Source: Thalassospira mesophila
Lineage (GTDB): Bacteria; Pseudomonadota; Alphaproteobacteria; Rhodospirillales; Thalassospiraceae
Assembly (NCBI RefSeq): GCF_002115755.1
Contig: NZ_JFKA01000004.1
Span: forward strand, 372,001 to 436,000
DNA: 64,000 nucleotides
Direction: 5' to 3'
A program made the position numbers and the translations under genes. Of the stretch, positions 36,998-47,402 are shown piece after piece. Each line of letters starts with the position of its first letter. Within the stretch, counting starts at the first letter, position 1. A model generated the notes under the pieces. It saw only the letters and a program-made list of their open reading frames with translations, was not told where the DNA came from and did no database searches.

Positions 36998-37942
36998 ATG
37001 TCTGACGATGTAAAAAATCTGGCAAATGCCATAGCAAGGATTGCCCAAAAGGACGGAGAACATCCGATCCTGAATTCACGCGTCCGCCTTGTCCGCAGTT
37101 CTGATCCCTCCAGCCCCCTGCCCTGCATGTATTTCTTTGGCCTTGGCGTTACGGTATCGGGCAGCAAGGATATCATGATCGGGGAAAGGATCTATCCCAT
37201 GCGGGCCGGGCAGGCCATGCTGCCCCCTGCCGATCTTCCGGTCATTACCGCGATCACCCATGCAACGCCAGATCACCCTTATCTTGGTTTATGGATTGAT
37301 CTTGATATCCGCCTTATGGCCGAACTGGCGGTCGAGATACCAACACCGCCACACGCGCCGGAAACCGAGCTTTCCTGCATGCATGTCACAAACCTCGATA
37401 GCGGCATCAGCAATGCCCTGATCCGCTTGCTGGAATTACAAAACAAACCCGATCTTGCGTCCCATCTTCTGCCCGTCATTCAGCGCGAGATCACAATTCG
37501 CCTGTTGCACGGCCCTTTCGGCCCCTGTTTGCGCCACCATCTGTCGATGGAATCACCCGTTCAGCGCATTACCAGCATTCTGTCGTGGCTAAGGGAAAAT
37601 TTCTGTCAGGATATAACCGCCGCCGCTATGGCCTCGCGTGCGAATATGAGCGCATCGACCTTTCGCCAGCATTTCAAATCGGTTACCGGCATCAGCCCGC
37701 TTCAATACCTCAAACAGATACGGTTGCTTGAAGCCCGCCAGTTAATGTTACATGACCGCGTTGATGCCGGAAGTGCCGCTTTTCATGTTGGCTATGAAAG
37801 TGCATCGCAATTCAGCCGCGAATATACGCGCATGTTTGGCGCCCCGCCGGTCCGCGATATCCGCCGGTTGCGTGAAACTGTTCATATGGGGGGCGACGTA
37901 ACCCCGCAAACCGAAATTATTCCGGCGCAACACGCCCTTTAA
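36998..37942 (+). CDS. AraC-family transcriptional regulator
   Basis: The product is 314 residues. An N-terminal AraC_N type domain (MYFFGLGVTVSGSKDIMIG, YLGLWIDLD) is followed by two helix-turn-helix units: ITAAAMASRANMSASTFRQH and DAGSAAFHVGYESASQFSRE. The layout is that of the YqhC group, whose members sense aldehydes or electrophiles and activate an adjacent oxidoreductase. The divergent quinone reductase 224 bases away fits that pattern. Confidence 0.92.
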   Translation: MSDDVKNLANAIARIAQKDGEHPILNSRVRLVRSSDPSSPLPCMYFFGLGVTVSGSKDIMIGERIYPMRAGQAMLPPADLPVITAITHATPDHPYLGLWIDLDIRLMAELAVEIPTPPHAPETELSCMHVTNLDSGISNALIRLLELQNKPDLASHLLPVIQREITIRLLHGPFGPCLRHHLSMESPVQRITSILSWLRENFCQDITAAAMASRANMSASTFRQHFKSVTGISPLQYLKQIRLLEARQLMLHDRVDAGSAAFHVGYESASQFSREYTRMFGAPPVRDIRRLRETVHMGGDVTPQTEIIPAQHAL

Positions 37943-38029
37943 CAAAACGCATGATAACCGTTGCCCCGCAATGCCCGGACCAACGTTTTGTCATCACCAA
38001 AACCGGCGGCGAACCCACCGGCTTTCTGG

Positions 38030-38893
38030 TCAGGGCCAGTTCGCCATGGGCGGCAACGACATCAGGATGGCCTCGGTATTGCCCCCGGTCATCAGGCCAA
38101 AGCGCGTTCCGCGATCATGGAGCAGGTTAAATTCGACATAGCGCCCGCGTTTAACCAACTGGGCCTCGCGCTGGTCGATTGACCACGCGTTATTGTAATG
38201 ACGTTCGACCAGCCGTGGATAAACATCAAGAAACGCCCGCCCGACATCGCGGGTAAAGGCGAAATTGGCGTCCCAGTCATCTTCCAGATAATCATAAAAA
38301 ATGCCGCCCACACCGCGTGCTTCGTTACGGTGCGGCAGCCAGAAATAGTCGTCGCACCATTTTTTGAAACGGTCGTAATAATCATCGCCATGCGCGTCAC
38401 AGGCGGCCTTAAACGCTCCGAGAAAATCGTTTGTGTCGGCATCATCGGGGAAAACCGGTGTTAAATCCGCCCCACCGCCAAACCACGCCTTTGACGTCAC
38501 AATATGGCGGGTATTCATATGCACAGCTGGCACCAGCGGCGAACAGGGATGGGCCACCAGCGAAATGCCCGCTGCCCAAAAATTGGGGTTTTCATCAGCA
38601 CCGGGAATTTCCTTGCGAAATTTTTCCGAAAATTCGCCATGAACCGTCGAAATATTAACCCCGACTTTTTCAAACACCCGGCCCCGCATCACCGACATTT
38701 CACCGCCGCCCTGCTTTTCACCCCGGTCCCAGCGGGTTCGTTCGAACCGCCCGGCGGGCCGGTCGGCCAGCGGGCCGGTATAGCTGTTTTCAAGCTGCTC
38801 GAACCGGGCGCAGATCTGGTCGCGCAGGGATTTGAACCATTCGACGGCTTGTGCTTTATGAATTTCGGTCTGGCGTGCGGTGGCGTCGGTCAT
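38030..38893 (-). CDS. hemF: Oxygen-dependent coproporphyrinogen III oxidase
   Basis: The product is 287 residues and makes protoporphyrinogen IX with oxygen in haem synthesis. Family blocks are visible: [61 protein letters not shown] and [17 protein letters not shown]. It overlaps trmL by four bases and is translated after it, diverging from petABC, so haem supply is placed next to a haem-requiring complex. Confidence 0.97.
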   Translation of the reverse strand: MTDATARQTEIHKAQAVEWFKSLRDQICARFEQLENSYTGPLADRPAGRFERTRWDRGEKQGGGEMSVMRGRVFEKVGVNISTVHGEFSEKFRKEIPGADENPNFWAAGISLVAHPCSPLVPAVHMNTRHIVTSKAWFGGGADLTPVFPDDADTNDFLGAFKAACDAHGDDYYDRFKKWCDDYFWLPHRNEARGVGGIFYDYLEDDWDANFAFTRDVGRAFLDVYPRLVERHYNNAWSIDQREAQLVKRGRYVEFNLLHDRGTRFGLMTGGNTEAILMSLPPMANWP

Positions 38894-39363
38894 TCAGAAT
38901 ATCCCGGAAAACTGTTGGTCTGGCGCAGGGCTTCGCCCAAGGTCATAGCCCCCGCCATCGCCACATTCAAGGACCGCATCCCCGGGCGCAGGGGAATTAC
39001 CACCCGGGCATCGGCCGCCGCGTGAACCTGATCAGGCACACCCCGGCTTTCAGCCCCCAGCATCAAAATATCATCGGGCCGAAAATCAAAATCACAATAG
39101 GGCACCGCCCCCTTTGTCGTCATCAACACCAGCCGCCCCGGCAACGCGCCGGTTTTACGGGCATCGTCAAATGCCTGCCAGTCGGCATGGCGCTGATAAT
39201 CAGCGGCATCGAGATAATCCATGCCCGCCCGTTTCAGGCTGGCCGAGGTCAGCAGGAAACCGCAAGGCTCAATAATATCAACGCCAACGCCCAGACAGGC
39301 CGCCATGCGAAGAATGGTGCCGGTGTTTTGGGGAATATCCGGCTCGAACAGGCAAATTCTCAT
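38890..39363 (-). CDS. trmL: tRNA (cytidine(34)-2'-O)-methyltransferase TrmL
   Basis: The product is 157 residues, a minimal SPOUT methyltransferase that modifies the wobble base of leucine tRNAs. Motifs are [20 protein letters not shown] at the N-terminus, LGAESRGVP and the C-terminal knot [20 protein letters not shown]. Length equals E. coli TrmL. It overlaps the hemF start by four bases and is the promoter-proximal gene of the pair. Confidence 0.95.
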   Translation of the reverse strand: MRICLFEPDIPQNTGTILRMAACLGVGVDIIEPCGFLLTSASLKRAGMDYLDAADYQRHADWQAFDDARKTGALPGRLVLMTTKGAVPYCDFDFRPDDILMLGAESRGVPDQVHAAADARVVIPLRPGMRSLNVAMAGAMTLGEALRQTNSFPGYSE

Positions 39364-39758
39364 GATTGATCAACAGACTCGCGCAATTTTGTGTAAATGG
39401 AACCAAAAAAATGTTACCAAAAGTTTCATAGCGTTACAGGAGTTTCCCGCTTCTGGAACAGGTCTTTCACTTAAGCAGCTTGTTATAGCGGGTATCTGAA
39501 ACCGGTGCCAGCGCTAGGAAAAGCCTTGTTTGCCGTAGGGTTTTTATAATGCTTCCAAAACCACAGCGTTTATTAATACCGACCTTTCCCGCCAAGTTCT
39601 CCTTAACAAAGGCCATTATTGTTAGTATACGAAATTCGATTCAGGCCTGAAGGCCACGGGGACAGAAAACTTTTTTCAGTTTGAAACAAGTCAATGATCT
39701 TTGTGGTAAATTCAGGCATTCCGCATGCCTGTTTTGGGGGCAGAAAGAGGAATACATC
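39364..39758. promoter_or_regulatory. trmL/petA divergent region with FNR-like box
   Basis: In this 395-base region TTGAAACAAGTCAA (39681-39694) matches the FNR/FixK anaerobox TTGA-N6-TCAA with one departure from the inner bases, 64 bases before petA. A TATAAT hexamer lies at 39545-39550 without a clear -35. No gene is recognised. Confidence 0.5.
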
Positions 39759-40307
39759 ATGTCGCAAACGGTGCAATCATCCGGGGATACGCCGGACGAG
39801 AACCGCAGGGATTTCCTGACCCTTGCGACCACAGCTGTCGGTGTCGTTGGCACCGGTATGGCACTGTGGCCGTTCGTGGACAGCATGAACCCGTCCAAGG
39901 ACGTTCTGGCGCTGTCCTCGGTCGAAGTTAACCTGTCCAATATAGCCGTCGGTCAGGCCATCAAGGTCATGTGGCGCGGTAAACCCGTGTTTATCCGCCA
40001 CCGTACCGAACGGGAAATCAAAGAAGCAGAAGACGTTGCATTGAACCAGCTGGTCGATCCCGAGACCGACGATGCACGCGTCCAAAAGAAAGAATGGCTG
40101 ATTGTCGTCGGCGTTTGCACCCATCTGGGCTGCATCCCGATGGGGACCGCTACCGGGGAACCGCGTGGGGACTTTGACGGTTGGTATTGCCCGTGTCACG
40201 GGTCGCATTATGACAGTTCAGGTCGTATCCGCAAGGGTCCGGCCCCGTTGAACCTGCATGTGCCGACCTATACCTTCCTCACCGACACGTCGGTCAAGAT
40301 CGGCTAA
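39759..40307 (+). CDS. petA: Rieske iron-sulfur subunit of cytochrome bc1
   Basis: The product is 182 residues from the ATG at 39759 with AGAGG seven bases upstream. A twin-arginine motif ([10 protein letters not shown], residues 15-24) and one membrane anchor (about 22-41) are followed by the Rieske domain. The [2Fe-2S] ligands are C120, H122, C144 and H147 in CTHLGC and CPCHGS; C125 and C146 form the bridging disulfide. It is first in petABC, 11 bases before petB. Confidence 0.97.
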   Translation: MSQTVQSSGDTPDENRRDFLTLATTAVGVVGTGMALWPFVDSMNPSKDVLALSSVEVNLSNIAVGQAIKVMWRGKPVFIRHRTEREIKEAEDVALNQLVDPETDDARVQKKEWLIVVGVCTHLGCIPMGTATGEPRGDFDGWYCPCHGSHYDSSGRIRKGPAPLNLHVPTYTFLTDTSVKIG

Positions 40308-40318
40308 GGGAGTGTAAG

Positions 40319-41587
40319 ATGAGCGCGCCTGTATGGAATAACAAAGTGGTAAAGTGGGTCGATGATCGTCTTCCGATCATATCGATGGTACACCACGCCG
40401 CTTATGAATATCCGACACCGAAAAACCTGTCCTACATGTGGAACTTCGGTTCGCTGGCCGGTTTTATTCTGGTGACCATGATCCTTTCGGGGATCTTCCT
40501 GGTGATGAACTATACGCCGCATGCCGATATGGCATTTGATTCCGTTGAACGCATCATGCGTGACGTGAATTACGGCTGGCTGTTGCGCTATTTGCACGTC
40601 AATGGCGCGTCGATGTTCTTCATCTGTGTTTATATCCACATTTTCCGTGGTCTTTATTACGGGTCATACAAAGCCCCGCGTGAAGTGCTGTGGTGGATTG
40701 GCATCCTGATTTTGCTGGCCATGATGGCAACAGCCTTTATGGGCTATGTGCTGCCGTGGGGCCAGATGTCGTTCTGGGGTGCAACAGTTATCACCAATCT
40801 GTTCTCCGCCTTTCCGGTCATTGGCGATCCGCTGGTGACATGGCTTTGGGGGGGCTTCTCGATTGGCAACCCGACACTGAACCGGTTCTTCTCGCTGCAT
40901 TACCTGCTGCCGTTCGTCATTCTGGGCCTTGTGGTCTTGCATGTCTGGGCGTTGCATGCGGTGCGCTCGAACAACCCGACCGGCGTTGAAATCAAAACCC
41001 CGCAGGACAGCATTCCTTTCCATCCCTACTACACGATCAAGGATCTGTTCGGGATGGGCGTGTTTTTGATCATCTATCTGTATTTTGTGTTCTTCGCGCC
41101 AAACTTCTTTGGCGAGCCGGACAACTACATCATGGCAAACCCGTTATCGACACCCGCACATATCGTGCCGGAATGGTACTTCCTGCCATTCTATGCGATC
41201 TTGCGCTCGATCGATTTCAGTTTCCTTGGCATGCCGGCAAAACTGCTGGGTGTGTTGGCGATGTTTGCCGCGATCATTGTTTTGTTCGTCATTCCCTGGC
41301 TTGATACATCAAAGGTTCGCAGTTCGCGTTTCCGCCCGGTTTACAAATGGTTCTTTGTTCTGCTGATCATTGACTGCTTTGTTCTGGGTTATTGCGGGGC
41401 CAAATCGCCAGCCGACCCGTTCATGGGGCTGCAGGGACTTCAGGTAATTACAATGGGCCAGCTGGCAACATTGTATTACTTCTTGCATTTCCTGGTGATA
41501 ATGCCTGTGGTTGGCAAAATGGAACGGCCAAAACCGCTTCCGGCAAGTATCAGCGAATCTGTCCTCAAGGGAGGTGCAAATGCGTAA
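40319..41587 (+). CDS. petB: Cytochrome b subunit of cytochrome bc1
   Basis: The product is 422 residues with eight membrane helices. Haem-ligand histidines lie in [15 protein letters not shown] and [16 protein letters not shown]. The Qo-site motif PEWY ([12 protein letters not shown]) is present, as are [19 protein letters not shown] and [20 protein letters not shown] precedes the ATG. It overlaps petC by eight bases, so the two are translationally coupled. Confidence 0.98.
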   Translation: MSAPVWNNKVVKWVDDRLPIISMVHHAAYEYPTPKNLSYMWNFGSLAGFILVTMILSGIFLVMNYTPHADMAFDSVERIMRDVNYGWLLRYLHVNGASMFFICVYIHIFRGLYYGSYKAPREVLWWIGILILLAMMATAFMGYVLPWGQMSFWGATVITNLFSAFPVIGDPLVTWLWGGFSIGNPTLNRFFSLHYLLPFVILGLVVLHVWALHAVRSNNPTGVEIKTPQDSIPFHPYYTIKDLFGMGVFLIIYLYFVFFAPNFFGEPDNYIMANPLSTPAHIVPEWYFLPFYAILRSIDFSFLGMPAKLLGVLAMFAAIIVLFVIPWLDTSKVRSSRFRPVYKWFFVLLIIDCFVLGYCGAKSPADPFMGLQGLQVITMGQLATLYYFLHFLVIMPVVGKMERPKPLPASISESVLKGGANA

Positions 41588-42350
41588 ATTTGCTCTCACC
41601 GCAATTGCTGCTGCATTCGCGCTGACCGCTTTTGCCAACGCATCGAAAGCCTCCGAAGGTGTGGTTCCGCCAGAAATGGACTGGAGCTGGAAAGGGCTTT
41701 TTGGCACCTATGACCGTGCGCAATTACAGCGTGGTTTTCAGGTATTCAAAAATGTCTGTGCAAGCTGCCACAGCATGCGCTATCTGGCATTCCGCAACCT
41801 TGAAGGTATTGGTTTTAACGACGACCAGGTCAAGGCGATTGCGGCGGAATATGATATCGAAGACGGCCCCAATGACGATGGTGAAATGTTCACCCGTTCG
41901 GGCAAACCGGCTGATCATTTTCCGTCACCCTTCCCCAATGCCAAGGCTGCTGCGGCAGCCAATGGCGGGGCAACCCCGCCTGATCTGTCGCTGATGGCCA
42001 AGGCCCGTGCGCACGGCCCGGATTATATCCATGCCCTGTTGACCGGCTATGAAGAAGAGGCACCTGCCGGTGTCGAAATGGCCGAAGGCAAGCATTACAA
42101 CCACTACTTCCCTGGCCACCAGATTTCGATGCCGCCGCCCCTGTATGGTGACGATGTTGAATATACCGATGGCACGGAAGCCAGCATTGATCAGGAAGTT
42201 CAGGATGTTACCGCATTTTTGAACTGGATTGCCGAACCGGAGCTTGAAGCCCGCAAGGCAATGGGCATGAAAGTGCTGTTATTCCTGCTCGTGTTAACCG
42301 CGATGTTGTATGCTGTAAAACGCAAAATCTGGGCAAAAATCGAACATTAA
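41580..42350 (+). CDS. petC: Cytochrome c1 subunit of cytochrome bc1
   Basis: The product is 256 residues from the ATG at 41580 (GGAGG seven bases upstream). A signal peptide ([19 protein letters not shown], cleaved near residue 24) is followed by the haem c site CASCH (C60, C63, H64). [14 protein letters not shown] supplies the axial Met. A C-terminal anchor ([15 protein letters not shown]) tethers it to the inner membrane. It closes the operon before a strong terminator. Confidence 0.97.
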   Translation: MRKFALTAIAAAFALTAFANASKASEGVVPPEMDWSWKGLFGTYDRAQLQRGFQVFKNVCASCHSMRYLAFRNLEGIGFNDDQVKAIAAEYDIEDGPNDDGEMFTRSGKPADHFPSPFPNAKAAAAANGGATPPDLSLMAKARAHGPDYIHALLTGYEEEAPAGVEMAEGKHYNHYFPGHQISMPPPLYGDDVEYTDGTEASIDQEVQDVTAFLNWIAEPELEARKAMGMKVLLFLLVLTAMLYAVKRKIWAKIEH

Positions 42351-42374
42351 TCTGTTTGGTTCCAACCCGTTACC

Positions 42375-42410
42375 AAAGGCCGCCGGATTTTTTCGGCGGC
42401 CTTTTTATTT
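42375..42410 (+). terminator. Terminator of petABC
   Basis: A perfect eleven-base-pair stem AAAGGCCGCCG/CGGCGGCCTTT is followed by TTATTTGCTTTT. Confidence 0.93.
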
Positions 42411-42541
42411 GCTTTTAATTTTCACCCGCCATGATAGAGAAGAAACACTGCGCACAGATGATTGATTGAACCGCCACCTCTGCGCGCGAAAATCGCCGTC
42501 CCCCGTTTTCCGCCACCCCCTATGCCGCAGGATACCGTCTT

Positions 42542-43168
42542 ATGTCGCTGGACCAATATGGCCTGTATCTGGTTGCCGTTCTGATTGCTGTTCTCACGCC
42601 CGGCCCGGCTGTCATGCTGGGCATTACCAACAGCATCCGCCATAACATGACCACGTCCTTTGTCGGCGCGCTGGGCTGTGTAAGTGCCACCGGGCTGATG
42701 GGGGCATTATCGGCGATGGGGCTGGGTGCCATGATCATGGCATCGGCGATCCTGTTTGATATTATCCGCTTTGCCGGGGCGGCCTATCTGATCTGGCTGG
42801 GCCTTAAAATGTGGAAGGCCAGCGGCAAGGTTGCGGTCGATATTTCACCAGACCGCGTTGCCGTTCACCCCGGTTACCTGCGCTGCTATGTCCGTGGTTT
42901 TCTGATTTCGGCCAGCAACCCCAAGGCAATTGCCTTTTTTACCGCCCTGTTCCCGATGTTTCTTGACCCCAATGCCCCCTTGATGACGCAGTTTGCCGCG
43001 CTGGATGGCACCTTTGTCATTTTGTCGTTTTCATCAATTATGGGCTATGCCTTACTTGCCGCGCGCAGCAAGGATTTTCTGCTAGGATCCGCGCGCAAAT
43101 GGTTTGACCGGGTCGCAGGCAGCATTTTTGTCAGTTTCGGTCTGGCTTTGGCTGCCAGCCACCGCTAA
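42542..43168 (+). CDS. LysE/RhtB-family amino acid exporter
   Basis: The product is 208 residues with about six membrane helices. The family signature is visible: LTPGPAVMLGITNSIRHN near residues 18-35, and FLISASNPKAIAFFTALFP near 120-138. It exports amino acids or derivatives; the substrate cannot be assigned from sequence. It stands alone after the petABC terminator and converges with a solute-binding protein gene. Confidence 0.93.
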   Translation: MSLDQYGLYLVAVLIAVLTPGPAVMLGITNSIRHNMTTSFVGALGCVSATGLMGALSAMGLGAMIMASAILFDIIRFAGAAYLIWLGLKMWKASGKVAVDISPDRVAVHPGYLRCYVRGFLISASNPKAIAFFTALFPMFLDPNAPLMTQFAALDGTFVILSFSSIMGYALLAARSKDFLLGSARKWFDRVAGSIFVSFGLALAASHR

Positions 43169-43230
43169 CGCATGCTTCTTTTAACAAGTCCCATTTTGCC
43201 GATGATATAATCCGGTCACGGCAGTCCCGA

Positions 43231-44058
43231 TCAGTAGATCAAATAGCTTTGCAATATCTGATCAATAACACCGTCCCGGTGCATTTGCAGCAACACCGCG
43301 TCCAGCGCCTTGGCGAAATCATCGCGATAGGGCCATTTACCCTGATCATCCGGGGCATAGGCAATGGCCCCCTGATGATGCCCCAACACGGCCGTTTCGG
43401 TTAATTTATTTCGAATATCGGCGGGGTTAATGCCAATTTTCGCCAATGCTGTTTCCGCTGCCAGCCGATCGTTGACATAACAGTCAATGCGCCCGGCAAG
43501 CAGGCGGCGCAAATTAATCTCGGCAGTGTGGGCTTCTTCCAGGGTCACCTCATGCAGGCGCGCCATCTCGAACAGGTCCTTGCCCGCCAGTTTATACCCC
43601 GACGTATTGCCAAATCGCGCGCCGATATAGTCAAACGGGTAATCCATCAAAACACGGTTGCGGACAAATTGCTGCGTACACATCACCACAACAGACTCAT
43701 CAATGATCGGCACCGAATAACGGCCCACCCAGTCGCGCTTCGGATCAAGATAAGGCGGAAAAAACGCCATGATTTCGCCACGCTGCAACATTTCGATCCC
43801 GCGTTTAAACGGCACAGCCGCAAATTCAATGTCGTATTGCGGCAATTGTTCTGCCGCCCGGCGCAGCACATCGGTATAGGCACCTGCCATCACTGCCCCG
43901 TTCAAATAGGCATAAGGCGGGTCATTTTCCTCGCCATACAATACAACGCGCTGACGTGACCCGCTGGTCGCGTTTTGCGTCTGGGCCGATACCGACCCGG
44001 ACTGAATGAGAAGAGTTCCAAAAAGCAGAAAAGTGGCAAGCGCAAAGCGCATCGACAT
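43231..44058 (-). CDS. Periplasmic solute-binding protein family 3
   Basis: The product is 275 residues from the ATG at 44058, with GGA about eight bases upstream. A signal peptide ends near SVSA-Q. The type II periplasmic fold shows GEENDPPYAYLNGAVMAGAY, FKRGIEMLQRGEIMAFFPPY and a DRLAAETALAK segment. No ABC permease or ATPase is adjacent, so it is an orphan binding protein or a receptor for a signalling system. Ligand unknown; the family binds amino acids and other polar molecules. Confidence 0.87.
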   Translation of the reverse strand: MSMRFALATFLLFGTLLIQSGSVSAQTQNATSGSRQRVVLYGEENDPPYAYLNGAVMAGAYTDVLRRAAEQLPQYDIEFAAVPFKRGIEMLQRGEIMAFFPPYLDPKRDWVGRYSVPIIDESVVVMCTQQFVRNRVLMDYPFDYIGARFGNTSGYKLAGKDLFEMARLHEVTLEEAHTAEINLRRLLAGRIDCYVNDRLAAETALAKIGINPADIRNKLTETAVLGHHQGAIAYAPDDQGKWPYRDDFAKALDAVLLQMHRDGVIDQILQSYLIY

Positions 44059-44306
44059 GACGATGTCCGAAACAGTGGGCGATAAGGGGGGAAGCGGCGC
44101 CTGAGATAACAGCAATGCCGCAGCATGACCACTGCGATAGACGAAACCGAGACATGCACAACTGCAGGGTGATAGTTGCGCGACCAGATTTCGTCATATC
44201 GCGATATGACTTGCGGCCTTGCGCCGCAACGGATGTTAAAATCCTTCCCGCTTTGGGCCTGCCCAAAGCGAGCGAACCACCCTGCACCACTGATCGTTGG
44301 TGAGCT

Positions 44307-45113
44307 TTAGCTGTCTTTATCGACCGCCTTTAGCGTCGAGCAAAGGGCGTCGTGCAGGTCGTTATTATTGCCAACCTGATTACCGTCAACCGGGCGCATT
44401 GGCGGGACGGTTACGGGTATATGCACCAGCCGTCTTTTGTGCTGCGGCGTGCCGGTGCTGGCATAAAGCTGCTTGCCAGCCTCAACAATACTGACCCCGG
44501 CGAAGGCCTTGAACAGGCGCGATCCAACATTTTCAATGCCCTGCGACCAGCGCAGCAAAAACCGGTTGCGCGTCGGTGGCAAAAACAGGGCGCGGCTGTG
44601 TTGAACCGGCAAAAACATGTTTTCGCGCATCAGGTTTTGCAACTGGCTAACACTATAAGGATGGCCAAACCCGAACGGGGTATTTTCCGACCAGCTCCAT
44701 AATGAGCTGCGGTTGGGCGTAACCACCACAATCCGGCCATTTGGCGTTAACACACGCCAGCATTCACGCATCAGGCGACGTTGCGAGTCGGAATGTTCAA
44801 CCAGATGCACCAGTAAAATGCGATCCACCGAACTATCAGGTAACGGCAACATGGTTTCTTCGGTCAGGGCAACCTGGTTGGATTCACCGGCGGGCCAATG
44901 CACACATCCCTGCGGGGCGGGCATAAAGGCCATCACCCGTTCGGCCTCCCCCAAAAAGGGCCGCAAATAGGGCGTGGCATAGCCAAACCCCAGCACGCGC
45001 ATGCCGCGCACATCCGACCACATCAGGCGCAGCCGGCGGCGAATAAGCCGACGGGCGGCCTGACCAAGGCTAGTGGCATAAAACCGGTGTAAATCGACAA
45101 CATCCTGACGCAT
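44307..45113 (-). CDS. SAM-dependent methyltransferase-like protein
   Basis: The product is 268 residues from the ATG at 45113 (AGGA seven bases upstream). A degenerate class I SAM motif is visible (MRVLGFGYATPYLRPFL), then PLPDSSVDRILLVHLVEHSD and LTPNGRIVVVTPNRSSLWSW, which are post-motif strands of Methyltransf_11 enzymes. The C-terminal 80 residues are basic and unassigned. It diverges from gloB, a pairing I recall as common in alphaproteobacteria. Substrate unknown. Confidence 0.83.
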   Translation of the reverse strand: MRQDVVDLHRFYATSLGQAARRLIRRRLRLMWSDVRGMRVLGFGYATPYLRPFLGEAERVMAFMPAPQGCVHWPAGESNQVALTEETMLPLPDSSVDRILLVHLVEHSDSQRRLMRECWRVLTPNGRIVVVTPNRSSLWSWSENTPFGFGHPYSVSQLQNLMRENMFLPVQHSRALFLPPTRNRFLLRWSQGIENVGSRLFKAFAGVSIVEAGKQLYASTGTPQHKRRLVHIPVTVPPMRPVDGNQVGNNNDLHDALCSTLKAVDKDS

Positions 45114-45224
45114 GGTCAAATCCTATCATTGTCCAGACGATGCGCGAAACAAATTGCAGCGCAATTGTTTCTGCGGCGCCACCCTGTTAGGCTTTGGTAT
45201 GTTTTCAAACAAATGAGGCCAAAA

Positions 45225-45995
45225 ATGTCGGCAGGTGACATCATCCTGATCCCGAACCGGTCAGACAATTACATCTATTTGCTGCGCTGTGCCAAGAGCG
45301 GCGTTACCGCCGTGATCGACCCCGGCGACGCCGCCCCGGTGATCGATGAACTGGAAAAACGCGGCTGGCAGCTTGATATCATTTTAAACACCCACCACCA
45401 CAACGACCATGTGGGCGGCAATGCCGAGCTTAAGGAAAAGTACGGCGCAAAAATAATCGGCCCGACGGCAGAAGCCGATAAAATTGGCGGGCTCGATGTT
45501 ACCGTTGCCGAAGGCGACACGGTTAAAGTCGGCGAGCTTGAGGCCAGTATTTACGATGTACCGGGCCATACTGCCGGGCATATTGCGTTTTATTTTCCGG
45601 CCGTTTCGGCGCTGTTTTCGGGCGACAGCCTGTTTGCCCTTGGCTGTGGTCGCCTGTTTGAAGGCACGGCGGAGCAAATGTGGCATTCGCTGATCAAGTT
45701 CCGCACCTTGCCGGTTGAAACCCGGCTTTATTGCGGCCACGAATACACCCTGAACAATGCCCGCTTTGCCTTAACGATTGAGCCGGAAAACACCGCCCTT
45801 CAGGCCCGCGTCAGCGCCATTGAAACCCTGCGCAAGGCCAACCGTCCCACCATCCCCTCGACCATTGGCGAGGAAATCGACACCAACCCGTTTTTACGGG
45901 CCGATGTCCCGCTGGTTGGCAAAGCAATGGGCATGTCGGGTGCCACCGCCGAAATCGTGTTTACCGAAATTCGCCATCGCAAGGATAATTTCTAA
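45225..45995 (+). CDS. gloB: Hydroxyacylglutathione hydrolase (glyoxalase II)
   Basis: The product is 256 residues from the ATG at 45225 (GAGG seven bases upstream). The metallo-beta-lactamase metal motif THHHNDH (T56-H62) is present, with VPGHTAGH, SGDSLFALGCGRLFEGTAE and the glyoxalase II specific YCGHEYTLNNARFA. It hydrolyses S-D-lactoylglutathione to D-lactate and glutathione in methylglyoxal detoxification. Confidence 0.96.
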   Translation: MSAGDIILIPNRSDNYIYLLRCAKSGVTAVIDPGDAAPVIDELEKRGWQLDIILNTHHHNDHVGGNAELKEKYGAKIIGPTAEADKIGGLDVTVAEGDTVKVGELEASIYDVPGHTAGHIAFYFPAVSALFSGDSLFALGCGRLFEGTAEQMWHSLIKFRTLPVETRLYCGHEYTLNNARFALTIEPENTALQARVSAIETLRKANRPTIPSTIGEEIDTNPFLRADVPLVGKAMGMSGATAEIVFTEIRHRKDNF

Positions 45996-46016
45996 TCCCG
46001 ATACCGCAAAGCACCA

Positions 46017-46045
46017 GAGGGATGCCGCCAGATCCCTCCGGTCTC
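46017..46045. terminator. Hairpin between convergent gloB and frcR
   Basis: The stem GAGGGAT/ATCCCTC with an eight-base loop lies 22 bases after gloB. A nearby CCGGTCTCT direct repeat follows. There is no T-run, so terminator function is uncertain. Confidence 0.35.
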
Positions 46046-46091
46046 TCCGGTCTCGCATCCCCGCCACGGAAGAACGTTTCAGTGCGAAACC

Positions 46092-47339
46092 TCAGCCTTC
46101 AACCTGCTTGAACAACACATTCTGATCGAGCAGGTAGCGCGAAAACAGCGGCAGGCTGGCCGCACCAATTGCCCGCGCTCCGTTGCCAACCACCCCAGGT
46201 TCAACCCTTGGCATGGCAATGCCTTGTAAATCGAGCCCCATTACCGCCGCGCGCGTGGCGGCCACCACGCGGTCGCGCACATGTGCCGGAAACCCGCCAT
46301 CGACAATCACGGTTTCAAAATCAATCACCGAACAAACCGATGTAATCGCCACGGCAAGGCTGCGGGCGGCCTGGGTGATCCAGCGATCAAGCTGCGGGCC
46401 GATGTCGTCCCAGCTTTCCGGGTCGCGCCATAACCGGTCGGGGTTAATGCCTTCAGCCGTCAGCATTTCTTCCAACACAAACAACGATGCCTGATCAATT
46501 AATTGCGACGGGTTCCCCGCCCGGTCCCCCACCGGCATAGACCCGAATGCCCCGGCATTGCCCGTGCGCCCGGCATAAACAGCCTGATTTAAAACCACGC
46601 CGCCGCCAATGAACGAGCCGATAAAAAAATAGGCGAAATCGGCGTAATTGGCCCCCTGACCAAACACCAGTTCCGCCCCGCAGGCCGCCGTAGCGTCATT
46701 TTGTAAAAACACTGGAAAAGAAACAATTTCGCCAATGTCTTCGACCAGATCAATTTCGCGCCAGGCATTCATATCGTGTTCCGGCGCGCCCATTTCATCG
46801 ACCCAGTTCCACAGCTCGAACGGGGCGGCAATGCCCAGCCCGGCAATACGGGCACACTGGGCCGGGGTCAGCCGGGCGATCAAACTGTTAATCGCGGTGC
46901 GGACAAACTGGCGAATGGTGGCGGGGGTGGGGTATTTATAGGTTTCAATGCGCCGTTCACGCACCGTGCCGACAAAATCCATCAACACCAGATCGGCACT
47001 GCGACGGCCAATTTTAAGGCCAAACGAATAGGCCCCATCGGGGTTAAGCGCCATTGGCACCGACGGTTTGCCCACCTTGCCACGCACCGGTTCCCCACGC
47101 TTCAAAAGCCCGTCACGTTCCAGCGCGCGAATGATGACAGATGCCGTTTGCGCCGATAACCCCGACAACCGGGCAATGTCGGCCTTCGACAGCCCTGCCG
47201 TGCGCCGTACCAGCGATAACAGCAAGCGTTCGTTATAGGCGCGCACCCGTATCTGGTTCGCCCCGCCACCGCCGTGCGGCCCGCCATGAACTGGTGCTGC
47301 ACCGACCGCATCCGCGCCGAGGCTCTGGTTTTCAGGCAT
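46092..47339 (-). CDS. frcR: ROK-family transcriptional regulator of the fructose operon
   Basis: The product is 415 residues from the ATG at 47339 (GGAGG seven bases upstream). An N-terminal winged helix (SKADIARLSGLSAQTASVI, about residues 50-68) is joined to a ROK sugar-kinase-like domain (LQNDATAACGAELVFGQG, FFIGSFIGGGVVLNQ). The zinc-binding Cys cluster of sugar kinases is absent, as expected of a regulator. It diverges from frcB, and an AT-rich 11-base dyad between them is the likely operator. The gene name follows the Sinorhizobium frc locus. Confidence 0.88.
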   Translation of the reverse strand: MPENQSLGADAVGAAPVHGGPHGGGGANQIRVRAYNERLLLSLVRRTAGLSKADIARLSGLSAQTASVIIRALERDGLLKRGEPVRGKVGKPSVPMALNPDGAYSFGLKIGRRSADLVLMDFVGTVRERRIETYKYPTPATIRQFVRTAINSLIARLTPAQCARIAGLGIAAPFELWNWVDEMGAPEHDMNAWREIDLVEDIGEIVSFPVFLQNDATAACGAELVFGQGANYADFAYFFIGSFIGGGVVLNQAVYAGRTGNAGAFGSMPVGDRAGNPSQLIDQASLFVLEEMLTAEGINPDRLWRDPESWDDIGPQLDRWITQAARSLAVAITSVCSVIDFETVIVDGGFPAHVRDRVVAATRAAVMGLDLQGIAMPRVEPGVVGNGARAIGAASLPLFSRYLLDQNVLFKQVEG

Positions 47340-47402
47340 GATGTGTCCTCCCATGCGGCACTTTCGCCTTTATTGTTATGGGAGGCAAGATCGCCAATTC
47401 TC

